This document shows positions 14,556 to 22,668 of a DNA stretch of 29,210 nt, piece by piece. Every line of letters starts with the position of its first letter. Within the stretch, counting starts at the first letter, position 1. Position numbers and translations under genes: made by a program. The DNA comes from JAUVXY01 sp964392345 (GTDB lineage Bacteria; Actinomycetota; Humimicrobiia; Humimicrobiales; Humimicrobiaceae): contig CAYMPQ010000013.1 in assembly GCA_964392345.1 (NCBI GenBank), forward strand, positions 1-29,210, written 5' to 3'. The notes under the pieces were generated by a model. The model saw only the letters and a program-made list of their open reading frames with translations, was not told the origin of the DNA and searched no databases.

Positions 14556-15491
14556 CTATTTTTGCTTAAATGACAATCCAAGTTCCTTGATTTTATCTCT
14601 TACTTCTTTAATAGACTTTTGCCCAAAATTTCTAATATCCAGCAATTCATCTTCACTAAACTCTAATAATTTTTCAGCAGTCTCAATTCCTTCTCTCTTG
14701 AGACAATTATATGACCTTACAGAAAGCTCTAGCTCTTCTATCGTAGGATAGCTTTTCTCTTCGCTTTCTTTCTCCTCTTTTTCAAATATGGGGTCATTTT
14801 TAGTTTCCTTGTCTGACAAATCAATAAGAAGCGCCATATAATCATTTATAATTTTAGATGCCTGGCTCAGCACATCTTCTGGTTTTACGCTCCCATTTGT
14901 TTTAATGTCTATTATCAGTCTGTCAAAATTAGTTATCTGGCCGACTCTAGTATTTTCAACTTCAAACATGACCTTCTTAACGGGAGAAAATATAGTATCC
15001 AAGGGAATAATACCAATATGCTCATCATCTTTTGTATTTTCTTCTGCAGATTTATATCCTTTACCCTTTTCTAACACCATTTCTACCTTTAATTCACCCT
15101 TGCTTGCTAACGTGCCAATATAGGCATCGGGGTTTACAACTTCAACCTCTGAAGGCAGCTTAATATCTGATGCTTTGACAACACCCTTTCCCTTCTTTTC
15201 CAGTTTGAGCACAACAGGTTCATTACCTTCCATCTTAAAAGCTACTTCTTTCAAGTTAGCGATAAATTCAAGAACATCTTCTTTTAAGCCCTTTATAGTA
15301 GAGAATTCATGCTCCACATTCTCAATCCTTATCCTTGTTATTCCGGGACCTTCGATAGATGAAAGAAGCACTCTTCTTATAGAATTCCCCAGGGTCTGCC
15401 CGAAACCTCTTTCCAATGGCTCCATAGCAAACACGCCTTCAAATTCATCTTTGTGCTTTATGCCTACCTTCGGTTTATGCATTTTTAGCAA
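14556..15491 (-). CDS. rpoA: DNA-directed RNA polymerase subunit alpha
   Basis: This 311-aa subunit is the scaffold for polymerase assembly and contacts promoters and regulators. The N-terminal dimerisation domain (about 1-228) includes MEPLERGFGQTLGNSIRRVLLSS-type sequence and HEFSTIKGLKEDVLE. An acidic linker (about 229-248) leads to the C-terminal helix-hairpin-helix domain with ELELSVRSYNCLKREGIETA and LLDIRNFGQKSIKEV. I took the TTG at 15491, 10 nt after AGGAGG; an ATG three codons in (15482) is the alternative. It lies between rpsD and rplQ. Confidence 0.96.
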   Translation of the reverse strand: MLKMHKPKVGIKHKDEFEGVFAMEPLERGFGQTLGNSIRRVLLSSIEGPGITRIRIENVEHEFSTIKGLKEDVLEFIANLKEVAFKMEGNEPVVLKLEKKGKGVVKASDIKLPSEVEVVNPDAYIGTLASKGELKVEMVLEKGKGYKSAEENTKDDEHIGIIPLDTIFSPVKKVMFEVENTRVGQITNFDRLIIDIKTNGSVKPEDVLSQASKIINDYMALLIDLSDKETKNDPIFEKEEKESEEKSYPTIEELELSVRSYNCLKREGIETAEKLLEFSEDELLDIRNFGQKSIKEVRDKIKELGLSFKQK

Positions 15492-15526
15492 TTTATATCT
15501 ACCTCCTAAAATAAAGAGTATTTAAT

Positions 15527-16153
15527 TTACTTTGAATAAAGTTCCACTATTATTCGTTCATTAATAGGAACTTTTATCTCATCACGTTCAGGAATTTTTA
15601 GGAGACGTCCCTTTAGATTATCCAGGTCAACTTCAAGCCAAGCCGGAGGTGTAAGGCTGCTTCCACTTTCTTTAGCCTCAACAATAGGGGCGATCTCCTT
15701 ACTTGATGGCGACACGCTTATCTCCTGTCCCTCTTTAAGCTGATATGACGGTATGTTAACTTTTCTGCCATCAACAAGCATGTGCCCATGAGATATTAAT
15801 TGCTTAGCCTGTGCTCTTGAAGTAGCAAAGCCCATAATATACACAACATTATCAAGCCTGGTTTCTAAAAGCTGGAGTAAAATTTCTCCGGTTATCCCCT
15901 TCTTCCTTAAAGCTTTTTTATAATAGTTTTTGAACTGTCTTTCAAGAATGCCATAGTACCTCTTTGCTTTCTGCTTTTCCCTTAACTGTGTATAAAACTC
16001 AGTCTCAATTAATCTCATTTTTGCTTTCTGCCCAGGGGCGTATGGTTTCTTTTCAAACGCACACTTATCTGTAAAGCATCTCTGCCCTTTTAAAAATAAT
16101 TTCTCCTTTTCCCTTCTGCACAATTTACAAGCTGATCTCTTAGCAATACTCAT
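15527..16153 (-). CDS. rpsD: 30S ribosomal protein S4 (uS4)
   Basis: This 208-aa protein has the zinc-binding N-terminus with CKLC (C9, C12) and C26 and C31 in RCFTDKC, followed by KPYAPGQKAKM. An S4 RNA-binding domain (about 98-160) includes RLDNVVYIMGFATSRAQAKQLISHGH and VDGRKVNIPSY. S4 nucleates the 30S body and in several bacteria represses its own operon by binding mRNA; I cannot see a clear target here. The ATG start begins MSIAKRSACKLC, a variant of the common MARYTGP opening. Confidence 0.96.
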   Translation of the reverse strand: MSIAKRSACKLCRREKEKLFLKGQRCFTDKCAFEKKPYAPGQKAKMRLIETEFYTQLREKQKAKRYYGILERQFKNYYKKALRKKGITGEILLQLLETRLDNVVYIMGFATSRAQAKQLISHGHMLVDGRKVNIPSYQLKEGQEISVSPSSKEIAPIVEAKESGSSLTPPAWLEVDLDNLKGRLLKIPERDEIKVPINERIIVELYSK

Positions 16154-16179
16154 TTATCATAGCTCCTTTTTAAGATTTC

Positions 16180-16578
16180 CTAAACTCTTCTTCTCTTAGA
16201 CTGCCTACAACCGTTGTGAGGAACTGGGGTAACATCAACTATTCTCCCAATTTCAAGCCCTGCTGCCTGCAGAGACCTTACTGCTGTTTCCCTTCCAGAG
16301 CCTACACCTTTAACTTGAACATCCACTCTTGCAACACCATGCTCCTGGGCAAGTCTTGCGACTGAAGTAGCGGTTATTTGAGCAGCAAATGGAGTGCTCT
16401 TTCTTGAACCTTTAAAGCCCATTGCTCCTGCGCTGCCCCAGGCTATTGTGTTGCCATTGGTATCAGTTATGTTAACTATAGTATTGTTAAAAGTAGATTT
16501 AATGTGAGCAACTCCAAAATTTATATTCTTTTTCTCTTTTTTTCTAAGCCTTTTTTTAGTAACAGTCTTTTTTACCAA
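16180..16578 (-). CDS. rpsK: 30S ribosomal protein S11 (uS11)
   Basis: This 132-aa protein carries GVAHIKSTFNNTIVNITD, GNTIAWGSAGAMGFKGSRK and the C-terminal DVTPVPHNGCRQSKRRRV, all S11 hallmarks. S11 forms part of the 30S platform near the mRNA exit. The start is TTG at 16578 with GGGAGG 6 nt upstream. The basic N-terminal extension (KKTVTKKRLRKKEKKN) is typical. It is 28 nt after rpsM and 26 nt before rpsD. Confidence 0.97.
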   Translation of the reverse strand: MVKKTVTKKRLRKKEKKNINFGVAHIKSTFNNTIVNITDTNGNTIAWGSAGAMGFKGSRKSTPFAAQITATSVARLAQEHGVARVDVQVKGVGSGRETAVRSLQAAGLEIGRIVDVTPVPHNGCRQSKRRRV

Positions 16579-16606
16579 AACTTACCTCCCAATTACACTG
16601 ATGATC

Positions 16607-16981
16607 TTATCTTATTTTCTTCCCTATACCAACCGATTTTTTTCTTCCTTTTCTGGTTCTTGCATTAGTGTGAGTCCTCTGTCCCCTTACTGGAAGACCC
16701 CTTCTGTGTCTTATTCCTCTATATGAGCTTATTTCAATTAATCTCTTAATATTCTGATTAATTTCCCTTTTGAGATCTCCCTCTACCTTGGATCTACCAT
16801 CAATATATTCCCTGATTTTTACTATTTCGTCCTCAGTTAGATCCCTTGTTTTAACATTTTCTTTTATATTTAAATCACTCAAAATCTTCTTTGCTTTTGA
16901 TCTGCCAATTCCAAATATATAAGTTAGTGCTATACATATATGTTTATCTCTTGGTATGTCAACCCCTGCAATTCTTGCCAC
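16607..16981 (-). CDS. rpsM: 30S ribosomal protein S13 (uS13)
   Basis: This 124-aa protein begins MARIAGVDIPRDKHICIALTY. It contains a helix-hairpin-helix YIFGIGRSKAKKIL and the conserved RGIRHRRGLPVRGQRTHTNARTRKG region, which ends in a basic tail. S13 contacts the 50S subunit and P-site tRNA. The start is GTG at 16981, whose AAGGAGG site overlaps the rpmJ stop codon, a sign of coupling. Confidence 0.97.
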   Translation of the reverse strand: MARIAGVDIPRDKHICIALTYIFGIGRSKAKKILSDLNIKENVKTRDLTEDEIVKIREYIDGRSKVEGDLKREINQNIKRLIEISSYRGIRHRRGLPVRGQRTHTNARTRKGRKKSVGIGKKIR

Positions 16982-16994
16982 TCGAATAACCTCC

Positions 16995-17108
16995 TTAGCC
17001 CTGTCTCTGCTTATGACGAGGATTTTTACAAATTATAATAACTTTTCCTTCTCTTCTAATAACCTTACAGCTATTGCAAATTTTTTTTACTGATGGTCTT
17101 ACCTTCAT
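16995..17108 (-). CDS. rpmJ: 50S ribosomal protein L36 (bL36), zinc-binding form
   Basis: This 37-aa protein reads MKVRPSVKKICNSCKVI and ends CKNPRHKQRQG. It keeps the CX2C...CX4H zinc ribbon of the C+ type (C11, C14, C27, H32). Its length is the standard 37 residues. It was missed by simple length cut-offs but is certain from sequence and position between infA and rpsM. A GGAG lies in the short gap after infA. Confidence 0.96.
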   Translation of the reverse strand: MKVRPSVKKICNSCKVIRREGKVIIICKNPRHKQRQG

Positions 17109-17148
17109 CTTAACCGCTCCTTAATATTTAAGCTTCAGACTAAATTTT

Positions 17149-17370
17149 TTACTTCTTCCTAAAAGTAATTCTTCCCCTGCTTAGGTCATATGGTGAAATC
17201 TCTATCTTTACCCTGTCTCCAGGTAAAATTTTTATATAATGCATACGCATCTTGCCCGAAATATGTGCCAATACTTTATGGCCATTGTCAAGCTCTACTC
17301 TAAACATAGCATTGGGAAGAGCTTCGAGCACTGTTCCCTCTGCTTCTATAATGCCTTCCTTTTTTGTAAT
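17149..17370 (-). CDS. infA: Translation initiation factor IF-1, apparent ATT start
   Basis: This is the 73-aa S1-fold factor that binds the ribosomal A site and aids IF-2 and IF-3. The core ALPNAMFRVELDNGHKVLAH, then SGKMRMHYIKILPGDRV and a C-terminal SPYDLSRGRITFRKK are textbook IF-1. The family N-terminus (M-A-K-K-E-G-V-I-E-V-E-G-T-V) matches the in-frame codons ITKKEGIIEAEGTV, which begin at ATT, 17370-17368. AAGGAGG lies 7 nt upstream, ideal spacing. An in-frame TAA is five codons upstream, and there is no ATG, GTG or TTG between it and the ATT. The first usual start codon is the GTG at 17331, which would remove the first beta strand. An AUU start is known for infC; on infA it suggests control by IF-3 start discrimination, which is inference. 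Confidence 0.9.
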   Translation of the reverse strand: MTKKEGIIEAEGTVLEALPNAMFRVELDNGHKVLAHISGKMRMHYIKILPGDRVKIEISPYDLSRGRITFRKK

Positions 17371-17460
17371 TTTACAGCCTCCTTATTTCTTGCTACAAAA
17401 AAGCAAATATGTAGGATAACAAAAAAAATTACTAATGTCCACTCATCCTTTGCATTTTTT

Positions 17461-18225
17461 TTAAATCATGGTTAAAATTAATGGACCATCTTCTGTAATC
17501 GCAACCGTGTCCTCAAAATGGCAGGATAGTTTCCTGTCTCCAGTTACTACTGTCCACATATCATCCAGTATTTCTACATCACCCGTACCTTCGGTTAGCA
17601 TTGGCTCAATTGCTAAAGTCATCCCTCTTTTAAGAACAGGTCCATGCCCAGGAGGACCATAATTTAATATTTGTGGATCTTCGTGCATACTTTTGCCAAT
17701 CCCATGCCCCACAAAATCCTTAACTACTGAAAAACCATCCGCAATGGCTCTTTTTTCAATTTGGTTAGAAATATCTGAAAGTCTATTGCCCTCTACACAT
17801 TTGCTAATACCCAAATTGAGCGCACTATATGTTGCTTCCCACAACTTATTTGCAACCTTGCTTGTATTTCCCACCTTAAAACTTCTTGCAGCATCTCCAT
17901 AAAACTGTTTTAGTTTTACTCCAACATCAACTGATACTAAATCTCCGTCTTTTAAAATTCTGTTCCCGGGTATTCCATGCACCACTTCCTCATTTACTGA
18001 AACACAAATACTGCTCGGGTAAGGTTTTTTACTAATTCTGCTTTTATACCCTTTAAAAGCAGCAGCGACATTTTTACTAACCATCATTTTCTCAGCTACC
18101 TTATTCAGGTAACCAGTAGTTGTCCCGGGTTCTATTACCTGCTCTATTTTCAAAAGAATTTCAGCCACTATTTCTCCAGCTTTTTTCATAAGCTCAATCT
18201 CACTTGCTGACTTACATATTATCAT
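17461..18225 (-). CDS. map: Methionine aminopeptidase, type I
   Basis: This 254-aa dinuclear metalloprotease removes the initiator Met from nascent proteins. The pita-bread metal ligands are visible: the two Asp in SVDVGVKLKQFYGDAARSF, His in GHGIGKSMHE, Glu in LAIEPML and Glu in FEDTVAI. The substrate-side His is in EEVVHGIPG. The ATG overlaps the adk stop by 4 nt (ATGA). The following 90 nt before infA holds no gene. In some Gram-positive genomes a KOW-domain gene lies here; it is absent. Confidence 0.97.
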   Translation of the reverse strand: MIICKSASEIELMKKAGEIVAEILLKIEQVIEPGTTTGYLNKVAEKMMVSKNVAAAFKGYKSRISKKPYPSSICVSVNEEVVHGIPGNRILKDGDLVSVDVGVKLKQFYGDAARSFKVGNTSKVANKLWEATYSALNLGISKCVEGNRLSDISNQIEKRAIADGFSVVKDFVGHGIGKSMHEDPQILNYGPPGHGPVLKRGMTLAIEPMLTEGTGDVEILDDMWTVVTGDRKLSCHFEDTVAITEDGPLILTMI

Positions 18226-18860
18226 AGACAGTTCAGTATCCTTTCGGTTACTTCTTGTTCGGTTCCCATGCCATCAATATTTACAAGTAAATTTTTGCCA
18301 TCATAATAATTTATAAGAGGCTTTGTTTCTTTTTCATACACAGCAAGTCTCTTTTTGATAATATCTGCGCTGTCATCCTTCCTTTTTATTAATTTTCCAC
18401 CACAGTGCGGGCACTTAACAATATTTTTATCATCAAGGTTATCAAAACTATATATTCTCTTACAATTAATACAAACTCTCCTGCTGTCAAGCCTTTTTAT
18501 TATTTCATTTTTATCCACAACTATATTTATTACTTTGTCTAACTTTAGTCCAAGTTCATCAAGTATATTTGAAAACATTACTGCTTGTTTTAAGTTCCTT
18601 GGAAATCCATCCATTAAAAACCCGCCCATTGATTCATCCCTGATAATTTCTGACTTTATTATTTCAATAATCACATCATCCGGAACCAGCTTGCCTTTTT
18701 TAAGATACTCATCTGCTTCCACGCCCAAAAGTGTCTCTTTTTTTATTTCGCTTCTCAAAATATCACCAGTCGAAATATGAGCTATATTAAATTTTTGGGA
18801 AATCTTTTTAGCCTGAGTTCCTTTCCCGGCCCCAGGCACCCCAACCATTACCAGCCTCAT
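18222..18860 (-). CDS. adk: Adenylate kinase with zinc-binding LID
   Basis: This 212-aa enzyme equilibrates ATP + AMP with 2 ADP. The P-loop GVPGAGKGT is at residues 7-15, and the AMP-binding part has HISTGDILR and GFLMDGFPRN. The LID carries four Cys (C130, C133, C150, C153), the structural zinc site typical of Gram-positive long-type Adk. It overlaps secY by 4 nt upstream and map by 4 nt downstream, giving a secY-adk-map coupled set. Confidence 0.97.
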   Translation of the reverse strand: MRLVMVGVPGAGKGTQAKKISQKFNIAHISTGDILRSEIKKETLLGVEADEYLKKGKLVPDDVIIEIIKSEIIRDESMGGFLMDGFPRNLKQAVMFSNILDELGLKLDKVINIVVDKNEIIKRLDSRRVCINCKRIYSFDNLDDKNIVKCPHCGGKLIKRKDDSADIIKKRLAVYEKETKPLINYYDGKNLLVNIDGMGTEQEVTERILNCL

Positions 18861-20119
18861 TTTAAAAACCCTTCATAATCCCGCATTATTAATTGAGATT
18901 CTAATTGCCTCATTGTATCAAGCGATACACCAACAGCAATAAGCAAGGAAGTTCCTCCAAATCTGAATGGAACTCCCAAATAAGCTATTAAAACTTCTGG
19001 AAGCAAGGCAATTATTGCCAGAAAAACTGCGCCCGGAAGTGTTATCCTGTTTAAAATATTTGTTAGGTACTCAGCCGTATTCTTCCCGGGCCTGAGCCCC
19101 GGGATAAACCCTCCATATCTCCTCAGGTTATCTGCCGTATCCAATGGATTAAATGTAATAGCCGTATAAAAATATGCAAAAACAATAATAAGAACTATAT
19201 AAGTAACAACATAAATAGGATTTATGCCTCCCTGCCCACCGGGACTTAGCATGTCTGCAAAAGATTGGACAAATTTATTTGGTATAAACTGGGCAATAGT
19301 TGCAGGAAAGAGCATAACTGCTACTGCAAAGATTATTGGCATTACTCCCGATTGATTAACTTTAAGGGGGATATATGTGCTCTGGCCGCCAAATACTTTT
19401 CTTCCTACTATTCGCTTGGCATATTGTACAGGAATTTTTCTTTCTCCCTGCTGGATTAAAACTATTGCCATAATTATTCCTACAGAAAGCACTGCTAAGA
19501 ATACTATGTAAAAAATATTAGTCCCCTTTAACCTGAATAAGCTTATCACCTGCCCCGGTATTCTTGATATAATAGATGCAAATATTATAAGGGAGATACC
19601 ATTGCCAATACCATGAATGTTTATTAATTCTCCCAACCACATAATTAGCGTTGTACCGGCAGTTAGAGTAATAACTATTAAAGCAACATGAATAAAATCA
19701 AAATTTACTATTGCCCCAAAATTTCTAAAGAAAAATACCATCGCCACTGATTGTATGAAAGCCAATCCTACAGTCATGTATCTGGCTATCTGATTTATTT
19801 TTCTTCTTCCTGCTTCTCCTTCCTTTGCCAGCTGTTCAAGCTTTGGTATCACAACCTGCAGCAACTGCATTATGATCGATGCTGTGATATATGGCATAAT
19901 ACCAAGAGAAAAAACTGCAAACCTGCCCATCGCACCACCCGAGAACAAGTCCATCATTCCCATTACTCCAGTCTGGACCTGCTCTAGAATTTTAGATGAG
20001 TCAACTCCTGGAACTGTAAGGGTTGATCCAAATCTGTACAGAGCCAGGATACCAAGAGTAAATAAAATCTTATTTCTAATTTCCCTGATTCTAAAGGCAT
20101 TTAGTAATGCACGGAACAC
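18857..20119 (-). CDS. secY: Protein translocase subunit SecY
   Basis: This 420-aa integral membrane protein has about ten hydrophobic helices. Marks include LYRFGSTLTVPGVD, DLFSGGAMGRFAVFSLGIMPYI (which includes the plug region), ANxINxQGxGNG-like INIHGIGNGISLIIFA, and the C-terminal TSLLIAVGVSLDTMRQLESQLIMRDYEGFL. It forms the channel for secreted and membrane proteins. The start is GTG at 20119 and overlaps the rplO TAG by 1 nt; GGAGG lies within the end of rplO. Confidence 0.97.
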   Translation of the reverse strand: MFRALLNAFRIREIRNKILFTLGILALYRFGSTLTVPGVDSSKILEQVQTGVMGMMDLFSGGAMGRFAVFSLGIMPYITASIIMQLLQVVIPKLEQLAKEGEAGRRKINQIARYMTVGLAFIQSVAMVFFFRNFGAIVNFDFIHVALIVITLTAGTTLIMWLGELINIHGIGNGISLIIFASIISRIPGQVISLFRLKGTNIFYIVFLAVLSVGIIMAIVLIQQGERKIPVQYAKRIVGRKVFGGQSTYIPLKVNQSGVMPIIFAVAVMLFPATIAQFIPNKFVQSFADMLSPGGQGGINPIYVVTYIVLIIVFAYFYTAITFNPLDTADNLRRYGGFIPGLRPGKNTAEYLTNILNRITLPGAVFLAIIALLPEVLIAYLGVPFRFGGTSLLIAVGVSLDTMRQLESQLIMRDYEGFLK

Positions 20120-20565
20120 TATATTACCTCCACCTTGCCTGAAGCTTTCTCAATCTTCTTTACAGCGCTTTTACTAAAATAATTAGCTTTTACAGTTAAA
20201 CTTTTACTGAGTTTGCCACTGCCTAATATTTTGACAGGTTTCCCTTTCTTCATGATAAGCCCATTTTCTTCCAGTACTTTAAAATCCACTGCACTGCTGT
20301 CATTAAATCTTTCCAACTGGCTAATATTTATTATATTAAATTCCTTTTTCCTTGTATTTTTAAACCCCCTGAGATGTGGTATTCTCCTCTGGAGCGGCAT
20401 TTGTCCACCTTCAAAACCTACTCTGGTTTTTCCACCAGAGCGGGATAATTGCCCTTTTGTTCCTCTACACGATGTCTTTCCGTGGCCCGAACCGTCTCCT
20501 CTTCCAACTCTCTTTCTTTTTTTTGTAGACCCGCTAGATGGCTTTAAATCGCAAAGCCTCACCAT
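20119..20565 (-). CDS. rplO: 50S ribosomal protein L15 (uL15)
   Basis: This 148-aa protein starts MVRLCDLKPSSGSTKKRKRVG and has the Gly/Arg-rich RGDGSGHGKTSCRGTKGQ and GFEGGQMPLQRRIPHLRGFKN stretches, then the globular KILGSGKLSKSLTVKA part. I chose the ATG at 20565, which has GGAGG 5 nt upstream; an upstream frame from 20616 is read-through into rpsE. It lies only 16 nt after rpsE, leaving no room for rpmD. Confidence 0.95.
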   Translation of the reverse strand: MVRLCDLKPSSGSTKKRKRVGRGDGSGHGKTSCRGTKGQLSRSGGKTRVGFEGGQMPLQRRIPHLRGFKNTRKKEFNIINISQLERFNDSSAVDFKVLEENGLIMKKGKPVKILGSGKLSKSLTVKANYFSKSAVKKIEKASGKVEVI

Positions 20566-20581
20566 TTTTTCCTCCCTATAA

Positions 20582-21070
20582 TTATTCTTCTTTTGCTTTT
20601 CCCCTGCTACGAGCAACTTCTTCAGGTTTTTTCAGCGACTTCAGTCCATTTATAGTAGCATTTACTATATTTAAAGCATTGGAACTTCCAAGAGATTTAG
20701 TTAATATATCCTGTACGCCAGCTAACTCCATTATTGCCCTTACTGGTCCTCCTGCTCTAACTCCGGTACCGCTGGAAGCAGGCTTCATGAAAACATGGCC
20801 AGCACCAAAACGGCCGTTTACTTCATGAGGAATGGTTCCATTAACAATCGGCACCTCAAACATATTCTTTTTTGAGTTACTGATACCTTTCTTAATAGCA
20901 GTGGCTACTTCTTTTGCTTTACCATACCCCACGCCTACTTTTCCTTCTTTATCACCAGTAACAACTAAAGCACTGAAGCTAAATCTCCTACCGCCTTTTA
21001 CAACTTTTGCTACCCTGTTTATTTTTATAACTTTTTCATTTCTCTCATCATCACCAGAAAAATTAGCCAC
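20582..21070 (-). CDS. rpsE: 30S ribosomal protein S5 (uS5)
   Basis: This 162-aa protein has the S5 double-stranded RNA-binding domain (about 10-75) with VAKVVKGGRRFSFSALVV and GKVGVGYGKAKEVATAIKK. The C-terminal domain contains APVIAGGxxR-type MKPASSGTGVRAGGPVRAI and a TKSLGSSNALNIVNATING stretch. S5 lines the mRNA entry and affects decoding accuracy. The start is GTG at 21070, preceded by AAGGAGGAAGG. Unlike the common order, the next gene is rplO, not rpmD. Confidence 0.97.
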   Translation of the reverse strand: MANFSGDDERNEKVIKINRVAKVVKGGRRFSFSALVVTGDKEGKVGVGYGKAKEVATAIKKGISNSKKNMFEVPIVNGTIPHEVNGRFGAGHVFMKPASSGTGVRAGGPVRAIMELAGVQDILTKSLGSSNALNIVNATINGLKSLKKPEEVARSRGKAKEE

Positions 21071-21092
21071 TAACCTTCCTCCTTAAATCTGA

Positions 21093-21458
21093 TTAAAATT
21101 TTAACCCTGCTTTCCTTGCACCTTCTGCAAAAGCCTTTACTCTGCCATGGTACTTAAACCCGCTTCTATCAAATACAACACTGTCTATTTTTTTAGCTTT
21201 TGCTTTTTGTGCCAACAACAGTCCGGTCCTATAACTTAAATCAATTTTACCTTTTTTATCATTTTCATTACTTTCAGTATATTTGCTTGAAATACCAATT
21301 ATGGTTCTTCCGTTACTGTTATCTATTATTTGACCATAAATATACCTGTTGCTCCTATAAATACAAAGCCTGCAACGTTCGCTGTTCCCTTTAATTTTAT
21401 GCCTGACCCTTAATTTTCTTGCAAGGCTTTTATTTTTTCTTTCATTTTTTGTCCTCAT
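21093..21458 (-). CDS. rplR: 50S ribosomal protein L18 (uL18)
   Basis: This 121-aa protein contains RVRHKIKGNSERCRLCIYRSN near its start and FDRSGFKYHGRVKAFAEGARKAGLKF at its end, the strongest L18 signature. L18 carries 5S rRNA with L5 into the central protuberance. The N-terminus is basic (MRTKNERKNKSLARKLR). The mid-region NGRTIIGISSKYTESNE is a little diverged. It lies 21 nt after rplF and 22 nt before rpsE. Confidence 0.96.
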   Translation of the reverse strand: MRTKNERKNKSLARKLRVRHKIKGNSERCRLCIYRSNRYIYGQIIDNSNGRTIIGISSKYTESNENDKKGKIDLSYRTGLLLAQKAKAKKIDSVVFDRSGFKYHGRVKAFAEGARKAGLKF

Positions 21459-21479
21459 AATACATCTCCAAATATTAAT

Positions 21480-22028
21480 CTACTTTACAGCAGCAGCAGC
21501 TGCTTTCCCAGCTTTTCTTCTAATAATCTCACCTTTATATCTAATGCCCTTACCTTTATATGGTTCAGGTTTTCTAATACTTCTAATTTTTGATGCCACT
21601 TCTCCAACTTTTTGTTTATCAACACCGCTAACAACTATAGTAGTGTTATCCGGAACATCAAAAGTTATACCATCAATCTCTTCTAAAATTACAGGGTTTG
21701 AATATCCTGCAAGAATCTCAATAGCCTTTCCCTTTTTACTCGCCCTATATCCAACTCCGACTATCTCCAGCGTTTTACTAAATCCCTTGCTCACTCCTAT
21801 TACTATATTATCAAGCAAACTTCTATAAAGGCCATGCTTGGCTTTATATCTCTTGCTATCAGAAATAGGTGTTAGCAGTAACTTTCCATCTTTTAAATTT
21901 AGTTTAATACATGGATCTACATCCAGAGATAACTCTCCTAGTTTCCCTTTTGCTGTAACCTTATTTTCAACTATGTCTACACTCACCTCTGGTGGTATAT
22001 CAATAGGTATTTTCCCAATTCTGGACAC
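21480..22028 (-). CDS. rplF: 50S ribosomal protein L6 (uL6)
   Basis: This 182-aa protein begins MSRIGKIPIDIPPEVSVDI. It has two similar L6 domains and the C-terminal signature RKPEPYKGKGIRYKGEIIRRKAGKA. L6 supports the factor-binding site on the 50S subunit. The start is GTG at 22028 with AGAGAGG upstream. Length and order (rpsH-rplF-rplR) are standard. Confidence 0.97.
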   Translation of the reverse strand: MSRIGKIPIDIPPEVSVDIVENKVTAKGKLGELSLDVDPCIKLNLKDGKLLLTPISDSKRYKAKHGLYRSLLDNIVIGVSKGFSKTLEIVGVGYRASKKGKAIEILAGYSNPVILEEIDGITFDVPDNTTIVVSGVDKQKVGEVASKIRSIRKPEPYKGKGIRYKGEIIRRKAGKAAAAAVK

Positions 22029-22046
22029 TTAAACTTACCTCTCTTT

Positions 22047-22445
22047 CTACCAGATATAACAAACTACTTCTCCGCCTACACCATTTTTCTTAGCATTCTC
22101 CCCTGTCAGCATCCCTTTGGATGTTGACAGTATTGCTATCCCTAATCCTCCCAGGACTTTGGGAATTTTATTCTTTTCAACATACACACGCAAGCTTGGC
22201 TTGCTAATTCTTTTTAGTTCCGTTATTACAGCCTTTTTCTTTTTGTCATATTTTAAATAAATTCTAATAATACCCCTGCTGTCTTCATGTCGCGTCTCAT
22301 AGTTTTTTATGTATCCCTCTTCATATAATATTTTAGCTATTTCTACTTTTATTCCAGAAGAAGGAATATCAACAAAATCCATTTTTGCACTATTAGCATT
22401 TCTTATCCTTGTTAACATATCAGCTACAGGATCAGTTACAGACAT
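22047..22445 (-). CDS. rpsH: 30S ribosomal protein S8 (uS8)
   Basis: This 132-aa protein shows DPVADMLTRIRNANSAKMDFVDIPSS at its start, and SKPSLRVYVEKNKIPKVLGG with ILSTSKGMLTGENAKKNGVGGEVVCYIW at its end. S8 is a primary 16S rRNA binder and the translational repressor of the spc operon in E. coli; I see no obvious S8 site near rplE here. The ATG follows GGGGGATATATAT. Confidence 0.97.
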   Translation of the reverse strand: MSVTDPVADMLTRIRNANSAKMDFVDIPSSGIKVEIAKILYEEGYIKNYETRHEDSRGIIRIYLKYDKKKKAVITELKRISKPSLRVYVEKNKIPKVLGGLGIAILSTSKGMLTGENAKKNGVGGEVVCYIW

Positions 22446-22463
22446 ATATATATCCCCCTTTAA

Positions 22464-22649
22464 TTACCAGCTGGACTTTGTAAGTCCAGGAATTTTCCCC
22501 TCATGACCTAATTCTCTCAAACAGATTCTACAGATTCCAAATTTCCTAAAGAAGCCTCTCCTTCTACCACATCTAACACATCTATTATACTTTCTTGTTT
22601 TATATTTAGGTTCTAGTTTTTGCTTTTCTACAAGTGCTTTTCTTGCCAA
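22464..22649 (-). CDS. rpsN: 30S ribosomal protein S14 type Z (uS14), zinc-binding
   Basis: This 61-aa short S14 has a zinc site formed by CVRC and CRIC (C24, C27, C40, C43), and ends in the usual GKIPGLTKSSW. I chose the TTG at 22649: it gives the family start (M-A-R-K-A-L-V-E-K-Q) and the exact 61-aa length, with AGGAGG 7 nt upstream. The longer ATG frame from 22691 would overlap rplE. It lies 19 nt after rplE. Confidence 0.95.
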   Translation of the reverse strand: MARKALVEKQKLEPKYKTRKYNRCVRCGRRRGFFRKFGICRICLRELGHEGKIPGLTKSSW

Positions 22650-22668
22650 TAAAAATCCTCCTACTAAT

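Noticed and set aside
17371..17460. A KOW-type gene or internal promoter between map and infA
   Set aside because: Only 90 nt, with a seven-codon frame at most; no -35/-10 pair with acceptable spacing.
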